Source: Bacteroidia bacterium
GTDB lineage: Bacteria; Bacteroidota; Bacteroidia; Chitinophagales; Saprospiraceae
Reading direction: 5' to 3'
NCBI GenBank assembly: GCA_030430845.1
Contig: JAUIKE010000073.1
Location: forward strand, 1-37,966
DNA: 37,966 nucleotides
Made by a program: the position numbers and the translations under genes
The notes under the pieces: generated by a model
Seen by the model: only the letters and a program-made list of their open reading frames with translations
Databases searched by the model: none
What the model was told of the DNA's origin: nothing
Shown here: positions 24,090 through 33,700 of the stretch, one piece after another
Position numbering within the stretch: the first letter of the stretch is position 1
Layout of the letters: each line of letters opens with the position of its first letter

Positions 24090-25223
24090 TTATTGGTTGG
24101 GAGGAAACTGCAATTCAGCATCCAGGCTTTCCTCGAAGGTGTATAACTCCACCTTTTGTCTCTTCCCTTTTAATTCGATATTGCCCATTCTTTTGGAAGG
24201 ATATTCATGAGGTGGAAGGTTTAATCGATCCAGCAAGTATTTGGAAAGGAGAATCTTGACGCGGAACTTGTTGCACATAGCTTGTATTCGGGCCGCTGTG
24301 TTTAATACATCTCCTGAATAAACAATGTCTCTTTTAATGACGCCAATTTCGCCTACGGTTACGACCCCATAATGTAAGCCGGCCTTAAATTCAGGGACGA
24401 AACCATAGTCTTCTTTGTATCTCTTCGATTGCTTCTGAATAGATTCGCGCATTGCATAAAAGCAGCGAACACAATTTCCGTTTCGGGTACCATCTTCCAA
24501 AGTCCAGGAAACGACTACTTCATCGCCGACATATTGATAGATCTCTCCGGAAGCGTTCAGGATAGGATTGGTGATGTCTCTGAAGAAGTCATTTAATAAG
24601 CTAAAAAAACGGATGTGCCCTAGTTTTTCGGCAATCATGGTAGAGGATTTGATGTCGACGAACATGAAGATACGTGTTTCTTCACGGGGTCGGTGATATC
24701 GCCCCATAATGAGTTTGAACAAAACGCCCGGTCCGTATTTTTCATTGACGTTGATGGTCCAGATGGTGAGCAGAACGATGATCATCCAGAAAATCATGTT
24801 TTTCAGGTAAAAAGGCGCCCGGAGTAAAAACTCAGTTCGACTCATAAAAACGGACTCAAACATGCGTTCTCCAATATAACTACTCAAAAAAATCTCATAA
24901 CCAAGAATAGTGATGAAAAAGTTAATGGAGATAACCACCACACTGCTCACTACAATAGCAAAACCGTAAGATAGTCTGTTAACCTGCTTACGAAGGAAAA
25001 AGATAAAAACACTACCCGAGATTAATCCGGAGAAGAGAGCGGAAATAGTATTTACCCAAAAAAAACGTTCAAATACATAGGTTCGAGGGATGGAAATAAA
25101 AGAAGTAAAAGCTACTGCCTGCGTATTTAATGCATCCAGTGCTCCAAGACAGGCCCAGATCACACTAATCCAAAGAACCTGTCGGGTCTTTACTTTTGAT
25201 ATTCCACTGAAGGGTATTCTCAT
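24090..25223 (-). CDS. Membrane class III adenylate/guanylate cyclase
   Basis: 377 residues. About five membrane helices in residues 10-165, then a class III cyclase domain (about 185-365). Metal-binding Asp residues are in IFMFVDIKSST and YVGDEVVVSW; GEIGVIKRDIVYSGDVLNTAARIQ has the Asn and Arg of the transition-state site (NTAAR). All key residues appear kept, so it should make a cyclic nucleotide in the cytoplasm; ATP versus GTP preference is not clear. It stands alone, with a 240-bp gap upstream. Confidence 0.88.
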   Translation of the reverse strand: MRIPFSGISKVKTRQVLWISVIWACLGALDALNTQAVAFTSFISIPRTYVFERFFWVNTISALFSGLISGSVFIFFLRKQVNRLSYGFAIVVSSVVVISINFFITILGYEIFLSSYIGERMFESVFMSRTEFLLRAPFYLKNMIFWMIIVLLTIWTINVNEKYGPGVLFKLIMGRYHRPREETRIFMFVDIKSSTMIAEKLGHIRFFSLLNDFFRDITNPILNASGEIYQYVGDEVVVSWTLEDGTRNGNCVRCFYAMRESIQKQSKRYKEDYGFVPEFKAGLHYGVVTVGEIGVIKRDIVYSGDVLNTAARIQAMCNKFRVKILLSKYLLDRLNLPPHEYPSKRMGNIELKGKRQKVELYTFEESLDAELQFPPNQ

Positions 25224-25339
25224 GTGTTTTCTGTGTTTAGAGAATTCTACTACAGTCCAATGAGTTTAAATCGGGTCAATTCTCTAAAAATGCCAGACTA
25301 CCTATCGGTTTTAAAATGTTTTTTATAGCTTACCTATAA

Positions 25340-25391
25340 TTTAAGGATATGTTGGCTTACAGCAGCTGCCGCAAACGAACATATCCTTAAA
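25340..25391. other. Stable hairpin between cyclase and GNAT genes
   Basis: A 14-bp perfect stem, TTTAAGGATATGTT (25340-25353) with its complement (25378-25391), and a 24-base loop containing GCAGCTGC. It lies in the 5' region of the + strand operon. It could be a terminator-like or regulatory structure; no T run follows. Confidence 0.4.
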
Positions 25392-25463
25392 TGGGTCCAG
25401 ACACCTACTTCACAACACAAAAGTAACAAATAAGTAAAGGAGCAAAAACAAGTCCACGAGATC

Positions 25464-26039
25464 ATGCAAAAACATTTATTTGACATAGAGAGCATACTGA
25501 TTACTTCCAGAACCGTCATCAGGAGGTTTAAAGAGCAGGACGGGGAAGCTTTTTTCAAGCTGATTCAGGATAATCGCGAACGCCTGGAGGATCGTTTTCC
25601 CAACCCGGCCCAGATCCACTCTGCAGAAGAGAGCGCTGCATTTGTGCACCAAAAGCTTTCAGATTGGTATGCTCAAAGCTGTTATAGTTTTGCAGTTTGG
25701 GACACGGATTCTGCCAACATAATTGGGTATATTGAGCTTAATAACATCTACTGGGACATCCCAAAGGCGGAAGGGCTCTTATTTATTGACCGAGAATATG
25801 AAGGGCAGGGTATTATGACAGAAGTAGTACTGATGGTGCTCTCTTTTATATTCGAGCAGATGAAACTAAAAAAAATAAATTTGATCATTGCTTCTGATAA
25901 CTATGCAGCTCAGCGCCTGGCCAGGAAGTGTGGATTTCGAAGGGAAGGCGACTTGCGCAACGAACTCAGGAAATCCGGCGGAGAACTAAGTGATGCCATG
26001 CTGTTCGGGTTTACTGATCAGGATTATTTTAAAGTGTAA
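25464..26039 (+). CDS. GNAT acetyltransferase, RimJ/RimL type
   Basis: 191 residues. RimJ-like start (ILITSRTVIRRFKEQDGEAF), acetyl-CoA binding region with IDREYEGQGIMTEVVLMVLSFIF (about 110-132; R/Q-x-x-G-x-G/A variant) and IIASDNYAAQRLARKCGFRREGDLR. This group acetylates N-terminal or polar residues of ribosomal proteins or small substrates; the substrate is unknown. First of three + strand genes; 22 bp separate it from the large repeat protein. Confidence 0.88.
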   Translation: MQKHLFDIESILITSRTVIRRFKEQDGEAFFKLIQDNRERLEDRFPNPAQIHSAEESAAFVHQKLSDWYAQSCYSFAVWDTDSANIIGYIELNNIYWDIPKAEGLLFIDREYEGQGIMTEVVLMVLSFIFEQMKLKKINLIIASDNYAAQRLARKCGFRREGDLRNELRKSGGELSDAMLFGFTDQDYFKV

Positions 26040-26061
26040 GAAAAAATAAAACACCCAAAAA

Positions 26062-29000
26062 ATGCCAAAAAGTTTGTCTGCAGAAGCTATTCTTTTTGCG
26101 ATTAACTCCGCTCTCCGACTCAGCCAAAGCATTCGTCGAGCTTATGCCAACAGCCTGAGATCAAGGGCTATTTTACTCCCTCTCCCCTCTTTTGATAATA
26201 AGCCCAACCCTTTCACCATAAATCGCTTTTTCGACTTGGAAGGAGCTCAATTTGTAGAAGAAATCGAAGCACTGAAGTACCTGCACCGGAAAAACCAGGT
26301 CGAAATCCTTAGCCCGGAAGAGCTCAGTGAGTATCAGGAATATTACCGAAGCCTGTTTTTTATCGTAACCGAAGGCGATTCCAATCCGCAGATAAGAGAA
26401 GCGGGACTAAATACAGACGATCTGATAAGCCTGCTTAAGATCCGGCAGTGGGAAAAAGACACTCGCTTTGCCACCACCACCTTACAACTGGTAGCCGGGA
26501 CCATCGTCGAAATAGGGGTCGATTATTTCCATCAGTTTCCCAAAAGCATTCAAAGGGAAACCGTAATGGGACAGGCCCTTTCCAGACTTCTTAGTGCACT
26601 GGATACCATTCCCTTCAGTGAAGAAGAAGATTTTAAAGAAGCCGTTAGCCATAAGATCATTCCCCGCTTATTCATCACAGCAGTAGAAACCATTCAGGAA
26701 CTCCCGGATGAGTGGATTAGAGATGAAAAGCTGCGGCAGTTCATTGAGTCCACCAGTAGAGGTATCAGTGAAGACCTGTACAGGCGCATTAGTCCAGATC
26801 TTTCGACCGACGAGATGGATGCAAGTATACACTGGGGACAGTTACTGTTAAGTAGTCTGATTAAAAATGCCGGCCATGCCGCCTTTTCTTCTCCCCACCT
26901 TATATTGGATCTTAATAAGGGGCCGCAACAACTCATCAGCAGCACCGGCCTGATCATCATGGATTTGTTATATGCGGAGGATGATTTAAAGATAGATCTT
27001 AAAAACATTTTTTCTTTCCATACACTGGATGTATTGGTCAAAAATGCGTTTATCATCTTTGCGGATTATCCAGAACTTTTGGCTAAGGACGACCGCCTTG
27101 GTTTGATCTTTAAAGAGGTAAGTATTGCTGTTGCCCAATCACCTATTCCTCTTTCCAGGCTTCTGCCTGAAATTCTCCGGATAATTCTGGAAAAAACAGC
27201 CCTGCATCTGCCTACCATTTGGAATTATGAGGAAGAAAATCCCAGGCACTTATTGGTTGTTGCCTTAAAGCTATTCCTGGAAGCATTATCCCGTTCATCC
27301 CAGAACGGACCTATGCAATTGTCCTCGCGGCAAATACTGGAATTGCTGGAGCTCTTGATGGAAGAGGTTGCCCGTCATCCGAAATTATTGGAAAAAATCG
27401 ATATCGAGGAAGGAGACGGAGCTATTTTGTTTCAGGAAATGTTAAGCCTTGTATTCGATTGTGTTTTTCACGAAAAGAACAAGGCGTCTAGCTATTTGGA
27501 GAAAATCGAGCAACTCAAAGCTCTTTGTAAGATCCTTTTCAGTATAGTTTTGAAGAAGTTTCCGGACGGCGACGGAAAAGAGGTGGCCATCCTGATTTTA
27601 TCCCCCGAAGAAGGGCTGGGTTGGACCCACCGCCCGGATATTCTTGAAAACATAGCAGAGCTTCTCCTGGGATTCTTGGAGGATCAGGCGATCCGACTTT
27701 CCAAAGATACCGTCCTGCGCAAGATCATTGTCGAGTTGTTCCAACTTTTCAGAACCCACTGGCCGAAACGAGAGGATGATATACTAGACTTTTTACAGCT
27801 CATTTTGGGTCAGTTAGCCCGGCAAACAGAATATCTTTTAACTGTTGAAGAAGATGATATTGAGTATTTGGTGGTTTTAGCTGTCAAATACCTACTGGAA
27901 GCACTAACTCCTGAGCAGGAAGAAACTTCTCTTCCAGAATTGAATGAAGGGCAAAAAATGCATCTCTTCAGCTATTTACTTGAGGAGATCCTGGACCGGC
28001 CGGCATGGATCACCGCTAAGATAGGATCGGAACGCCTGATCAGTAAGTTGATCAGTCTGAGTTTTGAGTCTTTGCAAAAAATTCCGGCGGCCCAGCGTTC
28101 GTCTATGGCCACGATTACTCAGTTGATAGACATAAATATGCGGGCCATCGCTATGGATACCCGCGTGCTGGACAAGGTCCGCTGGTCCAATGATGAGCAA
28201 GAAAGGGCCATCCTGGAAAAGCTGATTGAGCTCGTGTTCGACTTTATTTTCAACAGAACTGATTCCGGTTCGCTACAGAAAACGCAGGCGGCACTAGAGC
28301 TATTGGACTTTATGATAGTAAGAGTTCTGCAACGCCATCCTAATCATTTGGGACTGCAAATTGCGGCCTTTTTGTTGGAAGAAGATGCACGTCTACAGCT
28401 TTCCAATGGAATTAACGAAGCCCTGGTAGATCTGTATCTGGAAACCTTCCTGAACATTATCACGACGCATCCGGATATCATTTCGCCTAATCCCAACATT
28501 CAGCAGATTATCACGGGGGTAGCTCAATCCCTGCAGGAATCTGGCCTGGACCGGCCGGGACTTCTGCCAAGGCTTATTCAACTCGTGCTACTGCAAACGG
28601 CTGATCAAATTGAAATTGAAGCAGGGGATGGAAACATCAAAGAAGTACTGATTGAAGCCCTTCGGCAGATTCTAAAAGCGCTAAGTTTTAAGCCGGAACA
28701 AGGCCAATGGAAGCCGATCTTCACGGGAGATCATATTCTTGAGATCGTTTTGTATTTACTGGAAGAAATCTCTGAAAATCCAGACTGGGTGGATGAAGAT
28801 GAAAAAGTATTTCAAACCCTGCATATTATATTTGAGAGTCTTGAAAAGATTCCAAGGCATCGGCGGCCTTCTTTTTCTCTAATTAAACTAATGATTATCA
28901 AGCTCTTTGAAGCTACCAAGAATCATCCAGGTTATTTGAGCAATTTAAGTACGGAAGAAGGAGAAGAAAAGATCGTTTTGGCAATGGTCCTGGAGTATTT

Positions 29001-29238
29001 ATTCCATGCATTCTATAATCAGGTAAGTATCAAAGCAACATTGGACATTATTCACCAGCCTTCAGTGATGGATGCCTTACTGGACTATTATTTGTACCGA
29101 ACCAGTTTTCACCCTATCGAGGAGGAGGCGATCCGAGGAGCAGCCGAGCAGGTGAGGGTAAGTGTCCAAAAGCTCGATGAAGGGCATTTGACTGGCTCCG
29201 AAGAATTTTTAGATGAATTAAGAGAGCGTTTAGCCTAA
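26062..29238 (+). CDS. Large helical repeat protein of unknown function
   Basis: 1058 residues with no signal peptide, almost wholly predicted alpha-helical and rich in Leu, Ile and Glu. It has long internal repeats: LFLEALSxx...ILELLELLMEEVARHPKLL (about 405-447), YLLEALTxx...LFSYLLEEILDRPAWI (about 610-652) and ILKALSxx...ILEIVLYLLEEISENPDWV (about 867-912); a weaker fourth, earlier copy is near residue 195-260. The repeats look like HEAT-type solenoids. I recognise no family. It is translated between the GNAT gene and a lipoprotein gene and is probably in one operon with both. Solenoid proteins usually serve as scaffolds. Confidence 0.8.
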   Translation: MPKSLSAEAILFAINSALRLSQSIRRAYANSLRSRAILLPLPSFDNKPNPFTINRFFDLEGAQFVEEIEALKYLHRKNQVEILSPEELSEYQEYYRSLFFIVTEGDSNPQIREAGLNTDDLISLLKIRQWEKDTRFATTTLQLVAGTIVEIGVDYFHQFPKSIQRETVMGQALSRLLSALDTIPFSEEEDFKEAVSHKIIPRLFITAVETIQELPDEWIRDEKLRQFIESTSRGISEDLYRRISPDLSTDEMDASIHWGQLLLSSLIKNAGHAAFSSPHLILDLNKGPQQLISSTGLIIMDLLYAEDDLKIDLKNIFSFHTLDVLVKNAFIIFADYPELLAKDDRLGLIFKEVSIAVAQSPIPLSRLLPEILRIILEKTALHLPTIWNYEEENPRHLLVVALKLFLEALSRSSQNGPMQLSSRQILELLELLMEEVARHPKLLEKIDIEEGDGAILFQEMLSLVFDCVFHEKNKASSYLEKIEQLKALCKILFSIVLKKFPDGDGKEVAILILSPEEGLGWTHRPDILENIAELLLGFLEDQAIRLSKDTVLRKIIVELFQLFRTHWPKREDDILDFLQLILGQLARQTEYLLTVEEDDIEYLVVLAVKYLLEALTPEQEETSLPELNEGQKMHLFSYLLEEILDRPAWITAKIGSERLISKLISLSFESLQKIPAAQRSSMATITQLIDINMRAIAMDTRVLDKVRWSNDEQERAILEKLIELVFDFIFNRTDSGSLQKTQAALELLDFMIVRVLQRHPNHLGLQIAAFLLEEDARLQLSNGINEALVDLYLETFLNIITTHPDIISPNPNIQQIITGVAQSLQESGLDRPGLLPRLIQLVLLQTADQIEIEAGDGNIKEVLIEALRQILKALSFKPEQGQWKPIFTGDHILEIVLYLLEEISENPDWVDEDEKVFQTLHIIFESLEKIPRHRRPSFSLIKLMIIKLFEATKNHPGYLSNLSTEEGEEKIVLAMVLEYLFHAFYNQVSIKATLDIIHQPSVMDALLDYYLYRTSFHPIEEEAIRGAAEQVRVSVQKLDEGHLTGSEEFLDELRERLA

Positions 29239-29313
29239 AAAAACAATTAAAAAGTATTGGCCTTTCTACTTGCTACTCAAGTTGCCTCGTAAGCTGAATT
29301 AAATAGGTTTTTC

Positions 29314-30255
29314 ATGAAAAAAAATTTCAATATCAAAAGATCCGGTTTTATTTTTCCCTACCTAGCAGCTTTCCTTCTGATTTTTCTTCTAAGCTGTGCG
29401 CAGTTGAATCACCTGGACCGTGCACAGGAAGCATTCAGCAAAGGAGCTGAGATAGAGACGCGCAGCCTCTATGCAGGTGCCTCCTCGAATAGTCAGCCAA
29501 GTCTGGACATCAGCGAAAACATTCAGCAGGAAATGACTAACCTCAGCCCTCACTTTTTCTACGCTCAGGCTTATTCCGAAATTCGAAAAGCCCTTCAGGA
29601 CGAAAAGCCTCTTCAAAATGACGGTATTTACGGTAATGCATTAGCCTTAAAAGCGCTCTGCGAATGGAAACTAAAACGTTATGGAGAGGCCAGATTATCA
29701 GCAGAAGCTGCTCGAAATGCTTTGCGCCAAAGCGTCCCTCCTTCTACCAGGGACCTGGCCGTCATGCAAGCATTGGAAGGATTTATCGAAAATGATCTGG
29801 CTTTTACATCACTAGGGGAATTAAATACTGACATCCGTCAAAAAACGAGTTCGAACGCTATTTCCAGAACACAAGCTCAGCAAACTTTCAACGATATTCT
29901 CATTTTTTACCGCACTAATATTTTTGACCTGGTAGGAGACGCCCGCATCGAAAAGGCCCTCGACATTATTCGATCTGCACGAGAGGAAGTATCAGCTAAT
30001 CATCCCATCCAAACCTACCTGATTATGTCTCAATTGGTTTGTGTCAAAAACTGGAGCGATGCGCTCAGTGATATAGATGTATTCCTAAAAGACCTGGGCC
30101 TCGGCGCTTCCAGTAATCAGGCAAGGCAATGGTGGAATGCCGAGGCACAACGTTACATCACACAGAAAGACGGATTACTTAATGAATTGGCAGCTGCACT
30201 GCCTGATGGGGCACAAAATCGGATTTATAAGGAATGGTTATTATTGTTATACTAA
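29314..30255 (+). CDS. Lipoprotein with TPR-like helices
   Basis: 313 residues. Lipoprotein signal with hydrophobic stretch FPYLAAFLLIFLLSC (Cys at about 28). The mature part is helical with TPR-like pairs (ALALKALCEWKLKRYGEARLSAEAARNAL). No specific family recognised. Downstream partner of the large repeat protein (75-bp gap), so a complex between an envelope-anchored and a soluble partner is possible but the soluble partner lacks an export signal. A terminator follows. Confidence 0.75.
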   Translation: MKKNFNIKRSGFIFPYLAAFLLIFLLSCAQLNHLDRAQEAFSKGAEIETRSLYAGASSNSQPSLDISENIQQEMTNLSPHFFYAQAYSEIRKALQDEKPLQNDGIYGNALALKALCEWKLKRYGEARLSAEAARNALRQSVPPSTRDLAVMQALEGFIENDLAFTSLGELNTDIRQKTSSNAISRTQAQQTFNDILIFYRTNIFDLVGDARIEKALDIIRSAREEVSANHPIQTYLIMSQLVCVKNWSDALSDIDVFLKDLGLGASSNQARQWWNAEAQRYITQKDGLLNELAAALPDGAQNRIYKEWLLLLY

Positions 30256-30280
30256 AAGTGGGCTTTTGCCCACCTTTAGT
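30251..30280 (+). terminator. Terminator of the helical-repeat operon
   Basis: ACTAAAAGTGGGC, TTTT loop, GCCCACCTTTAGT, one mismatch. It overlaps the stop codon of the lipoprotein gene. Confidence 0.65.
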
Positions 30281-30292
30281 ATATGGTTCCAT

Positions 30293-30661
30293 TCACCATT
30301 CTCCTGGAAAAAAAGCATCGGGCAGGTGTTTTAACTCATAATGCTGTTCATTGTGAAAAATGATGCCAATGATGTCAAAACGGATTTCCCAATCGTGATC
30401 AATTTTCTCCATATAGGCGGAAGCGGCTCCCACCAGAAGCTTTTCCTTATCCTCCATCACAAACTCTTCAGGCTGCCCAAAATAGACAGAAGACCGTGTT
30501 TTTACCTCTACAAACACCAGCGTCTGGCCGTCTTTTGCAATAATATCTACTTCTGCCCTTGAAAACCGCCAATTGGTTTCCAGTATCTTCCAACCATGGT
30601 CAGTCAGGTACTGCCGGGCAATTTCTTCTCCCCGGCGCCCCAGGTCTTGCGCCTTTGTCAT
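30293..30661 (-). CDS. YraN-family (UPF0102) putative endonuclease-fold protein
   Basis: 122 residues from ATG at 30661; the upstream in-frame Met at 30712 would place the first codons inside a terminator hairpin. Shows GRRGEEIARQYLTDHGWKILETNWR, the Asp/Glu-x-Lys restriction-fold core VDIIAKDGQTLVFVEVKTRSS (D, E, K present) and IRFDIIGI. Length fits. Role unclear; often near genes for DNA processing. Confidence 0.9.
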   Translation of the reverse strand: MTKAQDLGRRGEEIARQYLTDHGWKILETNWRFSRAEVDIIAKDGQTLVFVEVKTRSSVYFGQPEEFVMEDKEKLLVGAASAYMEKIDHDWEIRFDIIGIIFHNEQHYELKHLPDAFFPGEW

Positions 30662-30686
30662 AAAAAAGATTTTGGGTAAGGTAAAC

Positions 30687-30721
30687 AAAAAAGGAGTGTG
30701 CCGGCGGCACACTCCTTTTTT
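30687..30721. terminator. Hairpin terminator upstream of yraN
   Basis: AAAAAAGGAGTGTGCC, loop GGC, GGCACACTCCTTTTTT. It can act in both directions; it would stop read-through from the large gene before yraN. Confidence 0.75.
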
Positions 30722-30736
30722 GTAGTAGTAAAGTAA

Positions 30737-30778
30737 AAAAAAATCCCCCCCGCCGATGGCAGGGAGGGATTTTTTTAG
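30737..30778 (-). terminator. Terminator of the large type IX-secreted protein gene
   Basis: AAAAAATCCCCCCCGCC / GGCAGGGAGGGATTTTTT, GC-rich stem with A and T runs on either side. It starts at the stop codon of the gene at 30775. Confidence 0.7.
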
Positions 30779-33700
30779 TTTCCTGTTACGATCATTTTGC
30801 GGGTAGCTGTAAAGTCTTTCGTCATCAATTTGTAGTACATCAATCCGGTTGCGGGCAAGTCACTGCGGTGGAGGGTCAGTTCGTGATAGCCGGCATTCAG
30901 ATATTCGTTGTAGCGGTAAATCTCTCTGCCGGATGCATCGTAAACCGTCAGGTTTACTTCATCCGCTTTCGGTAGTTCAAACCCGATCTGTGTTTGATTT
31001 GCGAACGGATTCGGACGGTTTTGGTACAATTGATAGGCTGTGCTCAAGCTCGGCTCTTTTCTCTGGCCGTTAAAGTTCAGGCTGATATTGTATATTTCGC
31101 CGCTTTCGTTGTATGCTTCTGTTTCCGTTAATCTGGAAGTTAACCCTATGGCATTTTTCACATGAAGGTCATCGTAAGCATGGAAAGTCAAGGTGAATAA
31201 TTCAGTTTCATTATCCAATATCATTCCTTCCATTGCGTTCCAGCTAGTCGTGATCAAACCCTCATCCAGGAACCTCAACCCAAAGTTATCGATCGTCATA
31301 TTAGGCAGTGCTCCTCCCTGTACATCTACCAGCTCCATTTTCTCAGGGTCAAAATCCAGCGTAAACTGATATCCAAGCAGATCGGTTTGTGAATTGGCTC
31401 TGAAAGTCAGTGTAAACTCTTCCCCAGCCGTCACTTCCTGATCGTCGACACTTAACTTCAAGTCATTGGCGCTTGAACGCGGCTCTATGTTCATCAGGCT
31501 GTTGGCCTGAGCAGAGACATTCACATCTCCCACTTTTACGGCTATGAAGTCCGTCTGCACCACATCTGAGTGCATATTCAGGATGTCATACTTGCTTGGG
31601 TAATTCTGATTCAGAGGGGATTGCTTTTCACTGAATTCAAAGTTAGCGTCTATGAATCTCCAGGAAGTCTGATTATTCGGCAGTTTATCATCCAGGTGTA
31701 GGATCAACTTACGAAGGCGGATCAGATCCAGTGTAGAAACGCTTCCGTTGCCGTCAATATCCGCTGCGATCCACTTGTACGGAGAATCAAGGTCCTGAGT
31801 GCCGGTGATGTGCTTGGCCATGAATACCAGGTCAAGAGTCGAGATACCGTTCATGATCTCTTTATCCTTTTCAGGAATCACTACATAGTTTTTACCAAAG
31901 GCTACGTTGTGAAAGATGAACTCCCCTGCAGTTCCTGTCATCATTTCCAGTGGCGACTCACTTTTCAGCTTTATCATCACTCCTTCTACCATATTTCCTT
32001 CTTCGGTCAGAACACTGCCTGCGATCACTCCTTCATCAGGATTATTTTCGGTTTCGGACCCGCCATTGTTGGTCCCGGTCGTATTGTTTGTACACAGACC
32101 GCTTGGATCAGTTACTTGTACAAAAGTCACACAGAAGCCGCTGTTATCATTTTCGTCAACTACCCAGAGTTCTACCGCCTGGCGGCCTAAATCTTCGCAG
32201 CTAAAGCTCACACCGGTCGTTGAAGGCCGGTCAGTAGGCGTCCCGGTTGATCTGCGAATAAAGTGTAGGAAGGTACTTGGATCAGAACAGTTATCCATAC
32301 TTCCAAAGTCTAGTTCCGGTGCCTGGATCATTCCTGTGGCCGTGCCATTGTCATCGCTCAGCGCTACCTCGAAGCCTACGCGGCATCTGATTTGCGGTGC
32401 TGTCTGATCGATCACAGTAATAGTCATTGATTTTTTAGTGACGTTGCCACATCGATCGATGGCCGTGAACTCTACCGTTGTTGTACCAACCGGATAGGTG
32501 CCGCTCGCATTTTCACTCCGGCTGTCGGCATATGGTGAATCGTTTGAGATCGTAACCTGTGTGTAACAATCTTTTACAAAAGCATCTTCGAGTTCGACTT
32601 CCACTGATTCACAGTTATCTGTTAGCGCAACGATTGTATCAGTAGGTATTTCAAGTTCCGGGGCAGTTTGATCATCTACTTTAATAATCTGCAAGTGTTC
32701 AAAGATGCCTCCTGATTCAGGATCTTTCGGGTCATGCTGGCAAAGATCGATCACAGTCCAGCGACGTACCACTTTATAACAAATTTCTCCTTTGTTGTCA
32801 TAGACATTGTCTTCGTATGTTACACTTAGATCCGAGCAATTCTCATCTTTAAACCGAGGCTGAGAATAAGGATCCGGTAAATCTTCCGGTCTGATCTCTC
32901 CGATACATTTATCAGTGGTGTAATTCTGAGGCCAGGTAATTTTATCTTCTGTAAAAGGAGATTCATTTTCAACATAGATCGTCTGAGTAATACTTACCCG
33001 GTTATTGTACAGATCAGTTGCCGTAAAGATACGCTTGATTGTCCCCAGGCCACATCCGTTCAGATCAAATACGACAGTTGAATCAAGGGTATAGCCGCAA
33101 TAATCGTGCACCATAGGACTTCCGAACTTCGAGAGGTCAGAATAATCATCTTCACAATCAATTGTAAAATTCTTTAAGGTTGTGATTAAAGGCGGCACAT
33201 TGTCCTGTACTTCTACTACAATTCTTGCATCTGTAAAATGCCCTTCCAGATCACCACCCGGGCCTTCGCGCTTAGGATCAACAGGCCCGTCACCAGGATC
33301 GACATCATACACACGCATTAGGATGATCACTTCCTGACCAACTTCTGCACAGCAGAAGAGCAGTTCATCGTCAAACCATTCCTGATAGCCTGGCTCGAAA
33401 GGGTTGTCATCGCCATTCAATTCTTCACATGAACCGATTTCCACCTTTCTGGCTTTAAAATACACCTCATCCTTGCAGTTATCATAGCTGCCACTGTCGA
33501 AAGTACCTGCCGGAACTTTGGCAAATCCTGTAGTTGGTATTGCAACCGAGGTATATTCATCCGCGATGGCGGTAGGTGCCTGTCCATCCACAATCTCAAG
33601 ACGTGCCGAGAACTTAGTTTGATTACCACACCGGTCCATGGCTGTATAATGGATCATATGTAAGCCTTTAGGTACAAATAAATGCGGTCCAAATCCTTTT

